Source: an uncultured Pelagimonas sp.
Lineage (GTDB): Bacteria > Pseudomonadota > Alphaproteobacteria > Rhodobacterales > Rhodobacteraceae
NCBI GenBank assembly: GCA_947497905.1
Contig: CANMIH010000005.1
Span: forward strand, 62,001-126,000
Direction: 5' to 3'
Length of the DNA stretch: 64,000 nt
Shown: in pieces, positions 9,016-20,075 of the stretch
How positions within the stretch are numbered: the stretch's first letter is position 1
How the letters are laid out: every line of letters begins with the position of its first letter
The notes under the pieces: model-generated
Told to the model about the DNA's origin: nothing
Seen by the model: the letters and a program-made list of their open reading frames with translations, nothing else
The model's database searches: none
Translations under genes and position numbers: made by a program

Positions 9016-10161
9016 TTATTTCACAGATCCGGCCAGAAGGCCGCGAACGAGATATTTCTGCATGGCAAAGAACACCGCCAGGGGCACCGCAATTGATACA
9101 AAGGCCGCCGTCGCAAGGATTTCCCAATTGCCGCCGCGTGTGCCCAATAGCTCGACAATGCGGTTGGTCATCACCGTTGTCTGACCGGTCGAGTCGATCA
9201 GAAACACCTTCGCAACCAGAAGGTCGTTCCAGGTCCAGAGGAACTGAAAAATCGCGAAAGAGGCCAATGCCGGAAAGCTGAGCGGCAGGATGATCTTGAC
9301 GAAGATCTGAAATTCGGTTGCACCATCCACACGGGCATTTTCAATAATGTCTCGCGGCAGGCCCACCATGTAGTTGCGCAACAGATAGATCGCCAAAGGC
9401 AATCCAAACCCTGTATGCGCCAACCAAGCGCCCAGATAGCCTTTGCCGATACCAATGCTCAGATGCAATTTGAGCAAAGGGATCAACGCCAATTGCAACG
9501 GCACCACCAAAAGCCCGACAATAAAGGCAATCAAAAGCGCCCGTCCCGGAAAATCCATCCAGGCCAGAGCATAGGCAGCAAAGGCAGCGACAACGATGGG
9601 AATGATTGTCGCCGGAATGGTCACGGTCAGCGTGCTGATAAAGGCCCGCCCCATCGAATCCGTGTTATCGCCCTGAAACAGCAGCAGATCATAGTTATCG
9701 AAGGTAAACTCGGGTGGCGTGGTGGCAGTAACGAAAATGCGCTGCCCCCGTTTGCCAGTGATTTCTTCGTTGTGCTCGATGCGATAGGCCCCGTCGGCCT
9801 GCACTGTCAGACGCGCCCCGTTTTTCAGCTCGGCGGTCTCTCCGGCGGCAAAGGCGTCAATCGCCCGCGAGGAAATGCCCCAGACGCTGATCTCGGCACC
9901 GGTCTCGTCAAACAGCTGCCCCTCGATAACAAACAGATCACCCTGCTGTACCTGCGTGTCGGGTCCATTGGCGCGGATTTTGATGTTTTGCTCAGACGGC
10001 GCAAGGGCACGCCACCAGCCGCTGGTTGAGATCTGATCCGCCGTTCGGAACGACGACACCAGCAAACCCACAGTAGGCAACATCCAAAGCGCCACCAAGA
10101 GCACAACCGAGATGTTCACCACCCATGACAGGCTGGATTTATGTCCTGCGATATTTTCCAT
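9016..10161 (-). CDS. aglG: Alpha-glucoside ABC permease AglG
   Basis: A 381-residue inner-membrane permease of the MalG class. A first membrane helix (about 12-34) is followed by roughly 135 mostly hydrophilic residues, then five more helices. The EAA loop ENARVDGATEFQIFVKIILP near residue 270 docks to AglK. Ordinary MalG-type subunits are about 280-300 residues; the excess is the periplasmic segment after helix 1, a feature I associate with AglG proteins. It is 11 bases downstream of aglF, so it is in the same operon. Confidence 0.92.
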   Translation of the reverse strand: MENIAGHKSSLSWVVNISVVLLVALWMLPTVGLLVSSFRTADQISTSGWWRALAPSEQNIKIRANGPDTQVQQGDLFVIEGQLFDETGAEISVWGISSRAIDAFAAGETAELKNGARLTVQADGAYRIEHNEEITGKRGQRIFVTATTPPEFTFDNYDLLLFQGDNTDSMGRAFISTLTVTIPATIIPIVVAAFAAYALAWMDFPGRALLIAFIVGLLVVPLQLALIPLLKLHLSIGIGKGYLGAWLAHTGFGLPLAIYLLRNYMVGLPRDIIENARVDGATEFQIFVKIILPLSFPALASFAIFQFLWTWNDLLVAKVFLIDSTGQTTVMTNRIVELLGTRGGNWEILATAAFVSIAVPLAVFFAMQKYLVRGLLAGSVK

Positions 10162-10171
10162 GGTGTGTCCC

Positions 10172-11173
10172 TCAGCGCATCTCTTGGCGGGCGTTCCGCA
10201 CGTTCCAGATCAGGATCGGCAGAACCAGCAGCATGATCACCATGGCCGCAGCCGACCCCACGCCCCAGTCATTCGAGCGGAACAGCTTGTCATACATATA
10301 GTTGGCGAGAACCTGCGTTTCCCATTGCCCGTTGGTCATGGCAAACACGATGTCAAAAACCTTGAGCACAACAAGTGTGATGGTGGTCCAGACCACCATG
10401 ATGGTGGATTTGATCTGCGGCACCTTGATCTTGAAGAAAATCTGCATCGGCCCCGCGCCATCAACAATGGCCGCCTCAACAGTTTCCTCCGGAATACCTC
10501 GAAGCGCGGCCGAAAGGATCACCATGGCAAACCCGGTCTGGATCCAGACCAGAACCGCCATCAGGAAAAACGAATTCCAGAACGGAAGCGTCAACCAGGT
10601 CTGCGGTTCGGCTCCGGTCATCCAGATATAGACCGCATTTAGGATGCCGATCTGATCGGTGCCTGCGGGCCGCGCATCATAGACCAGCTTCCAAATCACC
10701 GCCGCACCTACGAACGAAATGGCCATTGGCATGAAAATCAACGACTTGGCCAGGTTTCCCCAGCGAATGCGGTCGGTCAGCTGGGCCGCGAGCAAGCCAA
10801 AGGCAGTTGACAGCGCGGGCACCACAATCAGCCACAGCATATTGTTGCGCATCGCTTCCCAGAACTTCGCCTCGCTCATCATCTGAGTGTAATTGGCCAG
10901 TCCCACAAAGGCCCCGTCTGCATCGCGATCGGTCAGTGATAGGCGCAGTGTCTCGACAACCGGATAGGCCAGATACAGGCAGAGCGCGAAAAGCGCAGGA
11001 AACAGAAACAGCCAGGGCCGGATCTGATTGGCGCGATTGATATTCTTGCCCGCATTGGGGCCTCGCGCCGGAAAAATCACATGATCCAGCACCATGTTTG
11101 ACAGGTAGAAATAGCCAACACAGCCCCCTACCCCGATTGCGATGGTCACAAGACCCAAGATCGCCGGATGCAT
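10172..11173 (-). CDS. aglF: Alpha-glucoside ABC permease AglF
   Basis: A 333-residue inner-membrane permease of the MalF class, partner of AglG. A first hydrophobic segment (about 5-28) precedes a cytoplasmic loop and the six-helix core from about residue 50. The EAA motif EETVEAAIVDGAGPMQIFFK is near 240. The start MHPAILGL follows GTGAGGGTG; an upstream reading adds 21 residues that look non-membrane. It lies between aglE and aglG. Confidence 0.92.
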   Translation of the reverse strand: MHPAILGLVTIAIGVGGCVGYFYLSNMVLDHVIFPARGPNAGKNINRANQIRPWLFLFPALFALCLYLAYPVVETLRLSLTDRDADGAFVGLANYTQMMSEAKFWEAMRNNMLWLIVVPALSTAFGLLAAQLTDRIRWGNLAKSLIFMPMAISFVGAAVIWKLVYDARPAGTDQIGILNAVYIWMTGAEPQTWLTLPFWNSFFLMAVLVWIQTGFAMVILSAALRGIPEETVEAAIVDGAGPMQIFFKIKVPQIKSTIMVVWTTITLVVLKVFDIVFAMTNGQWETQVLANYMYDKLFRSNDWGVGSAAAMVIMLLVLPILIWNVRNARQEMR

Positions 11174-11252
11174 GTCACCCTCACCACTTTGGAAAATCAG
11201 CCCAGCCCTCCGCTGGGAAAGAGGCCCCGGTCGCAACCGGGGCCGCAGGGGA

Positions 11253-12521
11253 TTACTTCAATGCGTCCCACGAGTTTTGGATCTCTGTGGCAACCGCGCC
11301 AGCGTCTTTGCCGCCAGCATAGTCAACCATACCGGTCCAGAAGCTGCCTGCGCCGACACCGCCGGGCATCAGGTCCGAGCCGTCAAAGCGGAAGGTGGTG
11401 GCTCCAAGCAAGATTTCGTTCATCTTGCGTAGAGTTGGATCCGAGAACTTCTCGGGATCGACACCTTTGTGCGGGGTCAAGAAGCCCTTCTGCTCCATCC
11501 AGGCGTGATGTGCCTCTGGAGTTTTCAGAAACTCGATGAACTGATGCGCCGCCGGATCATCATTGGTGATCGCCCAAAGCGTGCCCGCGCCCAGAACTGG
11601 CGCCCCCAGATCCTTCTCAGCATAGGCCGGGAAATAGAAGAAATCGGCATCTACACCCACTTCAGTGCCTTCTGGGAAAAACGCCGGGATAAAGCTGGCC
11701 TGACGGTGCATGTAACACTGTGGAGGCGAGGCAAACATGCCTTTTGGGCTGTCGCGGAAATCTGTGGCCGCCACGGCATTAGCACCACCGGCCACATAGT
11801 CGTCTTTACGCGCAAAGGCGCCAAATTCTTCAATAGCCGCTACAACACGCGGATCATCAAAGGAAATCTCGTTTTTGACCCACTGGTCATACACGTCAGG
11901 CGACTGGGTGCGCAGCATCATATCTTCAACCCAATCGGTCGCAGGCCAGCCGGTTGCCCCTCCGGATCCCAGACCAATACACCATGGAGTTTCACCATCG
12001 GCCACGATCTGGTCGGTCAGCGCCTTAAGCTCTTCCATGGTCTGCGGCACCTCATAGCCCGCATCCTCAAAGTTCTCAGGCAGATACCAGACAAGCGACT
12101 TCACATCGACCTTGTAGAAGAACCCATAAAGATTGTCCGCGCCGTCTTTGTCGGCGTAGGTGCCCAGATCGACCCAGGACTGACCCGCCGCATAGTTGTC
12201 GCGGACCCAATCGCCGGTGCCCTCAGCCAATGGCGTCAGGAACCCGCGTGCCGCCATATCCGCTGCAAGACCAGGCTGGGGGAAAATGGCGATGTTCGGA
12301 GCGGACCCGGCTTCGGCATCGATCATGATCTGCTGTTCAAAGCTGTCAGATCCGACATAGGCCACGTCCAGCCCGGTGTCCGCGCGGAACACGTCGATCA
12401 CTTTTTGAACCTGCGCCTCGTCCGGGCCAAGCCATGGACCAAAAATTGTCAGGTCAGCGGCACTGGCTGAACCCGCAACAAGCGCAGCCGAAGCCGCGCC
12501 AAGCAAATAGCGTGAAAACAT
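11253..12521 (-). CDS. aglE: Alpha-glucoside periplasmic binding protein
   Basis: A 422-residue solute-binding protein of the sugar ABC importer. The signal peptide MFSRYLLGAASAALVAGSAS is cleaved near ASA/ADL. The mature part is a two-lobed binding protein with a segment LGAPVLGAGTLWAITN near the hinge. GGAGG lies seven bases before the ATG; in-frame codons further upstream fall in the operator region and are not plausible starts. It is the first gene of the operon, behind a LacI-type operator shared with aglR. The ligand is inferred from AglA and gene order. Confidence 0.92.
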   Translation of the reverse strand: MFSRYLLGAASAALVAGSASAADLTIFGPWLGPDEAQVQKVIDVFRADTGLDVAYVGSDSFEQQIMIDAEAGSAPNIAIFPQPGLAADMAARGFLTPLAEGTGDWVRDNYAAGQSWVDLGTYADKDGADNLYGFFYKVDVKSLVWYLPENFEDAGYEVPQTMEELKALTDQIVADGETPWCIGLGSGGATGWPATDWVEDMMLRTQSPDVYDQWVKNEISFDDPRVVAAIEEFGAFARKDDYVAGGANAVAATDFRDSPKGMFASPPQCYMHRQASFIPAFFPEGTEVGVDADFFYFPAYAEKDLGAPVLGAGTLWAITNDDPAAHQFIEFLKTPEAHHAWMEQKGFLTPHKGVDPEKFSDPTLRKMNEILLGATTFRFDGSDLMPGGVGAGSFWTGMVDYAGGKDAGAVATEIQNSWDALK

Positions 12522-12574
12522 TATGTCATCCTCCCAAGGCAACACCCCTCCCGGGTGCGCGCACTCTTTTGCGA

Positions 12575-12591
12575 TTTGAAAGACTTTCAAA
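12575..12591. promoter_or_regulatory. Perfect palindrome in the aglE leader
   Basis: TTTGAAAG-A-CTTTCAAA is an 8-bp perfect inverted repeat around a single A, just downstream of the AglR-type operator and about 55 bases before the aglE start. It could be a second protein site or a short hairpin in the mRNA leader. The sequence differs from the AAGCGCTT operator, so a second regulator is possible. Confidence 0.35.
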
Positions 12592-12598
12592 GTTTTTC

Positions 12599-12610
12599 CA
12601 AAGCGCTTTG
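12599..12610. promoter_or_regulatory. AglR (LacI-type) operator of aglEFGAK
   Basis: CAAAGCGCTTTG is a perfect 12-bp palindrome with the central CG typical of LacI/GalR operators. On the minus strand a TTGACA-like -35 lies at 12643-12648, placing the operator at about the transcription start, where a repressor would block aglE. A related copy precedes aglR at 12740. Confidence 0.65.
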
Positions 12611-12739
12611 AATGCATTTACACTCTCCGAGTCGCCTCGCGCTGTCAATACAGGCAATTATTTTTCTTATTTTCTTATATTTTCGGCAGACATAGCCCAA
12701 CACGGCCCAGAAATTCGAAAATGTAAACTTGACATTATG

Positions 12740-12750
12740 CAAGCGCTTTG
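12740..12750. promoter_or_regulatory. Second AglR-type operator, before aglR
   Basis: CAAGCGCTTTG contains the same AAGCGCTT core as the aglE operator and lies 14 bases before the aglR start, six bases after a TTGACA -35-like hexamer at 12729-12734. This suggests autoregulation of aglR. Two copies 140 bp apart could also allow looping. Confidence 0.55.
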
Positions 12751-12763
12751 GGCCTAAAGGGGT

Positions 12764-13792
12764 ATGAATCTAAAGAAGCTGTCCGACCATCTGAAACTCT
12801 CTCAAACGACGGTAAGCCGTGCGCTCAATGGCTATCCGGAGGTAAGCGAGAAAACGCGCCAGCGGGTTCTTCTGGCCGCGCAAGAGATGAATTACACCCC
12901 AAACGCCCGCGCCAAAGGCCTGGCGACAGGGCGAGCCCATGCCATTGGGCATATCATCCCCGTCTCCAATCAGCATGAGATGGTGAATCCAGTGTTTGGG
13001 GATTTCCTGTCCGGCGCGGGCGTCAGTTACGCGGCCGCTGGCTATGAGATGGTCATCAACCTCGTGGAAGATCAGCAGCAAGAAAGCCTGTATCGCGACA
13101 TCTGTGCGCGACGCAGCGTCGACGGCATCATCGTGCACGGTCCAACGATGGACGATGGTCGTATCAAGCTGCTCAACCAACTGGGCTTGCCTTTTGTTGT
13201 GCATGGCCGCGCGTCAAGCGTTGATGCGCGGTATTCGTGGCTCGACACCAACAACGCGCGCGCCTTTGAACGGGCCTCGCAGTTTTTGCTGGATCTGGGC
13301 CATCGCAAAATTGCGCTGGTCAACGGGCTTGAGCATATGGACTACGCCTTCCGTCGGCGGGAAGCCTATTGCAAAACGCTCGAAAACAGCGGCGTGTCCA
13401 TCAATCCGGATTGGATGAGCAGCGATGAGATGACGGAAATCAATGGATATCTGAGCGCTCGCCGGATGCTGGACACTCCAGACCATCCGACCGCCTTTTT
13501 GTCGTCATCCATGATGATGGCCATCGGCATCAGGCGTGCCATTCATGAAAAAGGGCTCGAGTTGGGGCGCGATGTGTCCATCATTACCCATGACGACGAT
13601 CTGGGATATCTCAAAAATGGACACGATGTTCCCATTTTCACCGCCACCCGCTCTTCTGTACGAGAAGCGGGGATCCGGGCCGCTGAAATGCTGATCTCGC
13701 TCATTCGCAATCCGGCACAAGGCCCGCTGACCGAAATTCTTGAGGCCGAGTTGATCATCGGCGCCTCAACCGGACCGGCGCCCGGCAGGTGA
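12764..13792 (+). CDS. aglR: LacI-family repressor of the alpha-glucoside operon
   Basis: A 342-residue cytoplasmic regulator. The N-terminal helix-turn-helix MNLKKLSDHLKLSQTTVSRA with hinge helix NARAKGLATGR is followed by a sugar-binding-protein-like effector domain (about 60-340). It is divergent from aglE across a 242-base spacer with two AAGCGCTT operators, and is followed by glk and pgm. An alpha-glucoside or a derivative is the probable inducer. The name rests on synteny with rhizobial aglR. Confidence 0.88.
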   Translation: MNLKKLSDHLKLSQTTVSRALNGYPEVSEKTRQRVLLAAQEMNYTPNARAKGLATGRAHAIGHIIPVSNQHEMVNPVFGDFLSGAGVSYAAAGYEMVINLVEDQQQESLYRDICARRSVDGIIVHGPTMDDGRIKLLNQLGLPFVVHGRASSVDARYSWLDTNNARAFERASQFLLDLGHRKIALVNGLEHMDYAFRRREAYCKTLENSGVSINPDWMSSDEMTEINGYLSARRMLDTPDHPTAFLSSSMMMAIGIRRAIHEKGLELGRDVSIITHDDDLGYLKNGHDVPIFTATRSSVREAGIRAAEMLISLIRNPAQGPLTEILEAELIIGASTGPAPGR

Positions 13793-13951
13793 CCGATGCC
13801 TCCCTTGCCACCTCCCTCGATCGGGGCTCAAAACACTGACACAACCGGGTGACCACCTTGCCTGATCATAAGTTGACCCAAAGGTGTGAAAAACATGCGG
13901 AGGGTGCCCAAGTGCTCTCTGAAAGCCTTGAGTGCACGCCAAAATCCTCGT

Positions 13952-13965
13952 ATCTAGCGCTAACA
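13952..13965. promoter_or_regulatory. LacI-type operator-like site upstream of glk
   Basis: The core TAGCGCTAACA lies 22 bases before the glk start. It resembles the site before eno (TGTTAGCGGTAACG) and, from memory, the CceR carbon-metabolism operator of Rhodobacter (about TGTTAGCGCTAACA). The left arm has mismatches. The regulator gene is not in this window. Confidence 0.4.
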
Positions 13966-13986
13966 CAAGCTCTGAGATCTTGATCC

Positions 13987-14952
13987 ATGACCACTTTGAC
14001 CACTGCCATTGTCGCCGATATTGGCGGAACCAACACCCGCGTTGCCCTGACCGATGGCACCGAGATCCGGCATGACACGATCCGACGGTTCCGCAATTCG
14101 GAGAATGCAGGCATTGAGCCCATTCTTGAGACCTATCTCAACGAGCTTCAGATCACACCGCAGGCGGTCTGCGTGGATGTGGCAGGCCCCGTTCATGACG
14201 GCATTGGCCAGCTGACCAACCTCGATTGGCGCGTACACCCTGACCGGTTGACCAGCACCACCGGTGCTGGCGTTGCCGAAGTGCTCAATGACCTGCAGGC
14301 ACAGGGCCACGCTCTGGCGCATGTCACCTCCGACCATCTGGAACGCCTCTTACCCGGCCATCCCGCCGCGACAGACGCGCCAAAATTGGTGGTCAACATC
14401 GGCACCGGATTGAATGCGGCTCCTGTGTACCGCGCCGGAGGTCAGACCATCGTTCCCCCTGCTGAGGCGGGGCACGTCACTTTGCCCGCACAAACCCCCG
14501 CGGAGCTGCGCTTCAAAGATTGGCTGGCAGAGCGGCATGGCACCCCAGGGTTTGAAGACGTTCTTTCGGGCCGGGGTCTGGAACGGCTTTACGCCTGGCA
14601 TTGCCTTGAGGACAAAAACGGCGCGCCTTTGGAGGCCGCAGAGATCATGAAAGCCTTTGGACAAGGCCAAGATCGTGCAACCCGAACCGTTGCGATGTTT
14701 GTGCGTTTTTTCGGGCGCTATGCCAGCGACCTTGCGCTGGTCACACTCCCCTTTGGCGGCATTTATCTTGTGGGTGGTGTGGTTCGGCACATGGGACCAC
14801 ATCTCATGAGCATGGGTTTCGCCGAGGCCTTTACGGACAAGGGTCGGTTCAGCGACTATATGCACCAATTCCCGGTTTCCTTGCTCACCGATGACTATGC
14901 CGCGCTGGCCGGATGTGCCAACCATTTGGCCGAACGCATGAATCTCGGGTAG
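13987..14952 (+). CDS. glk: Glucokinase
   Basis: A 321-residue ATP-dependent hexokinase converting glucose to glucose 6-phosphate in the cytoplasm. The phosphate-binding loop VADIGGTNTRVAL is at residues 9-21, with a further segment NIGTGLNAAPVYR and the substrate-loop region PAEAGHVTLPA. The length matches bacterial Glk. It lies downstream of aglR on the same strand and supplies the next step for glucose released by AglA. The 194-base spacer from aglR holds a candidate operator, so it may have its own promoter. Confidence 0.92.
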   Translation: MTTLTTAIVADIGGTNTRVALTDGTEIRHDTIRRFRNSENAGIEPILETYLNELQITPQAVCVDVAGPVHDGIGQLTNLDWRVHPDRLTSTTGAGVAEVLNDLQAQGHALAHVTSDHLERLLPGHPAATDAPKLVVNIGTGLNAAPVYRAGGQTIVPPAEAGHVTLPAQTPAELRFKDWLAERHGTPGFEDVLSGRGLERLYAWHCLEDKNGAPLEAAEIMKAFGQGQDRATRTVAMFVRFFGRYASDLALVTLPFGGIYLVGGVVRHMGPHLMSMGFAEAFTDKGRFSDYMHQFPVSLLTDDYAALAGCANHLAERMNLG

Positions 14953-15026
14953 CGCCATCTTGGTGTTCCCCTTGCACGGTGCCACAAACACAGCGATACA
15001 GGGCGCAGTGATTTTGAACTGGCTGA

Positions 15027-16661
<1,635 letters not shown>

Positions 16662-16692
16662 AGACGCTTTCCAATTGCCCATTTAAGTGGCA

Positions 16693-16727
16693 ATGCTGCG
16701 GAGACTCATTTTCTCGCCCCGCAGCAT
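16693..16727 (+). terminator. Hairpin after pgm (possible terminator)
   Basis: ATGCTGCGG pairs perfectly with CCGCAGCAT across a 17-base loop between pgm and the first EamA gene. There is no T run, so it may be a weak or Rho-assisted stop, or only an mRNA-stabilising hairpin. Confidence 0.3.
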
Positions 16728-16759
16728 CTGCGCTGCGTTCGGCATCTGGAGCCCCACAC

Positions 16760-17653
16760 ATGGAAAATATGCGCGGTATCGTGCTGATGATTCTGGCGAT
16801 GGCCGGGTTTGCGATTGAAGACGTGATGGTCAAGACCGTCGCCAAACATGTGCCTTTGGGGCAGGTGTTGATTGTGATGGGGCTGGTCGGCACCACCTTT
16901 TTTGCCACCATCACCCGTATGAAAAACCGGCCCATTTGGGATCGCATTCTGCTCAATCCCAGCGTTTTGGGCCGCAACATCTGTGAAATGGCAGGCACCA
17001 TGGGGTTTGTGCTGTCGATCACCCTGCTGCCGCTTTCCACGGCTTCGTCGATTTTTCAGGCCACTCCCCTGGCCATGACCATGGGTGCCGCGCTGTTTCT
17101 CGGGGAAAGCGTAGGATGGCGGCGCTGGTCCGCGATTGCCGTGGGGTTTGTCGGTGTTCTGCTGATCATTCGCCCGGGGATGGATGCCTTTGACCCGCGC
17201 TCGCTCTGGGCCATTCTGGCGGTTATTGCTCTGACCGGTCGCGATTTGTTTTCCCGCACCGTGCCCAAAAGCATCGCCGACGTGCAGCTTTCGACCTATG
17301 GCTTTGCGACACTGCTGCCGATGGGGGGAATTTTGCTGTACTTCTCAGATGGTTTGACCCAGCCCAACTCAACACAGTGGATGCTGATCCTGGGGGCCTG
17401 CCTGTTTAGCATTGGTGCCTATTATGCGCTGACGGCGGCCTCTCGTCTGGGGGAAGTTTCGGTTATCACCCCCTTCCGCTATTCGCGCCTGATTTTTGCG
17501 ATGATCTTTGGATACACCATTTTCAACGAACGCCCCGATGCACTGACCCTTGCGGGGGCGGCACTGATCATCGGATCGGGTCTTTATACCTTCCTGCGCG
17601 AGCGCGCATTGGGCAAAAAACAAAACCTGATGGACGCAGACACCACGGTGTAA
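16760..17653 (+). CDS. EamA/DMT-family permease (first of a tandem pair)
   Basis: A 297-residue inner-membrane protein with about ten hydrophobic helices arranged as two EamA repeats. The conserved motif ALFLGESVGWRRWSAIAVGFVG is near residue 110. The substrate is unknown; the family exports or imports small metabolites. GGAG lies eight bases before the ATG. A related gene follows after 26 bases, giving a co-transcribed pair. The shared motifs WRRWSAI and FRYSRLIF show local duplication. Confidence 0.85.
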   Translation: MENMRGIVLMILAMAGFAIEDVMVKTVAKHVPLGQVLIVMGLVGTTFFATITRMKNRPIWDRILLNPSVLGRNICEMAGTMGFVLSITLLPLSTASSIFQATPLAMTMGAALFLGESVGWRRWSAIAVGFVGVLLIIRPGMDAFDPRSLWAILAVIALTGRDLFSRTVPKSIADVQLSTYGFATLLPMGGILLYFSDGLTQPNSTQWMLILGACLFSIGAYYALTAASRLGEVSVITPFRYSRLIFAMIFGYTIFNERPDALTLAGAALIIGSGLYTFLRERALGKKQNLMDADTTV

Positions 17654-17679
17654 CAGGCCATTAGAACAAGGAAATTCAC

Positions 17680-18546
17680 ATGGTTCGCGCAATTGGTCTT
17701 ATGGTTCTTGGCATGGCGCTACTGGCGGCCAGTGACGCCTTTATCAAAGCCGCCACACGCATTATCCCGATGGGGCAAACCATGTTTGTGCTGAGCTTTG
17801 GCGGGTCACTGTTTTTCATCTTTCTGGCCCTGATGAAGCGCATCCGCATCACAGGTCCCGAATTCTGGGCCCGTCCGGTGATGATGCGCAATGGGTTCGA
17901 AATCATTGGTGCACTTGGCCTCGTCGTCAGCCTCGCGACCATTCCGCTCGCTACCTTTGCTGCCATCATGCAGGCCGCCCCTTTGGTCACAACCCTTGGG
18001 GCCGCGTTGTTTCTGCGTGAAAAAGTGGGCTGGCGGCGCTGGAGCGCAATCATGGTGGGCTTTGCTGGCATGTTGCTTGTTGTGCGCCCCTTTGGAGCAA
18101 GTTTCACAGGTTGGGAAATGTTTGCCGTTTTGGGTGTCGTAGGATTGGCAGCCCGCGACCTGACCACACGGCTCGCTCCACAAAGCGTGCATTCATTGAC
18201 ACTCTCCGTCTGGGGATTTGCCTCGACCATCCCACTGGGACTGGTGTTGCTTCAGGTCTCAGGCCAATCGATGATCTGGGACAACACAGCCGCGATTTAC
18301 ATGATTGGTGCCATTCTGGTGACCACAACCGGCTATCTCGCGGTCACTTCAGCCATGCGCCTGGCTCCGGTTTCCATCGTAGCCCCATTTCGCTATTCCC
18401 GGCTGATTTTCACAACCGGTCTGGGTATGCTGATATTTGGCGAACGCCCCGACCTGCAAACCTATCTCGGGGCTGCGCTTGTCCTGACGGCGGGGATCTA
18501 CAGTTTCTGGCGAGAAGCTCAGGCCGCACGGGCCCATGTTGCGTGA
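17680..18546 (+). CDS. EamA/DMT-family permease (second of a tandem pair)
   Basis: A 288-residue inner-membrane permease with about ten helices and two EamA repeats, related to its upstream neighbour (both carry VGWRRWSAI and FRYSRLIF). GGAA precedes the ATG. The pair could act as homologous subunits or as separate transporters with different substrates; the sequence does not decide. The stop is followed by GTTAGCG repeats that belong to the eno promoter region. Confidence 0.85.
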   Translation: MVRAIGLMVLGMALLAASDAFIKAATRIIPMGQTMFVLSFGGSLFFIFLALMKRIRITGPEFWARPVMMRNGFEIIGALGLVVSLATIPLATFAAIMQAAPLVTTLGAALFLREKVGWRRWSAIMVGFAGMLLVVRPFGASFTGWEMFAVLGVVGLAARDLTTRLAPQSVHSLTLSVWGFASTIPLGLVLLQVSGQSMIWDNTAAIYMIGAILVTTTGYLAVTSAMRLAPVSIVAPFRYSRLIFTTGLGMLIFGERPDLQTYLGAALVLTAGIYSFWREAQAARAHVA

Positions 18547-18585
18547 CCGTTAGCGACAGACGTTAGCGCAACCCCGGAGCAATAA

Positions 18586-19944
<1,359 letters not shown>

Positions 19945-19958
19945 CAGACAACTTTGCA

Positions 19959-19985
19959 AAGCGGCCCTAACGTCAAGGGCCGCTT
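19959..19985 (+). terminator. Terminator hairpin of eno
   Basis: A 10-bp perfect stem AAGCGGCCCT / AGGGCCGCTT with a 7-base loop 14 bases after the eno stop. Only a short T stretch follows, so termination may be partial. An AAAGCGCTT motif like the AglR operator lies immediately downstream (about 19988-19996). Confidence 0.65.
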
Positions 19986-20075
19986 CCAAAGCGCTTGGGT
20001 ACGATGCTGTACTTGCAAAAATATGTAAGAATTGGTGAATGTGTATAGCCGGTACGTGTTTCTTTGCGAGTCTCT

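Noticed and set aside
11469-12470. Long plus-strand reading frame of about 333 codons opposite aglE
   Set aside because: It is antisense to a clear binding-protein gene, has no family features and lacks a ribosome site. High GC codon use in aglE explains the open frame.
13793-13986. A small gene between aglR and glk
   Set aside because: No frame with a start, ribosome site and codon bias is seen; only the candidate operator stands out.
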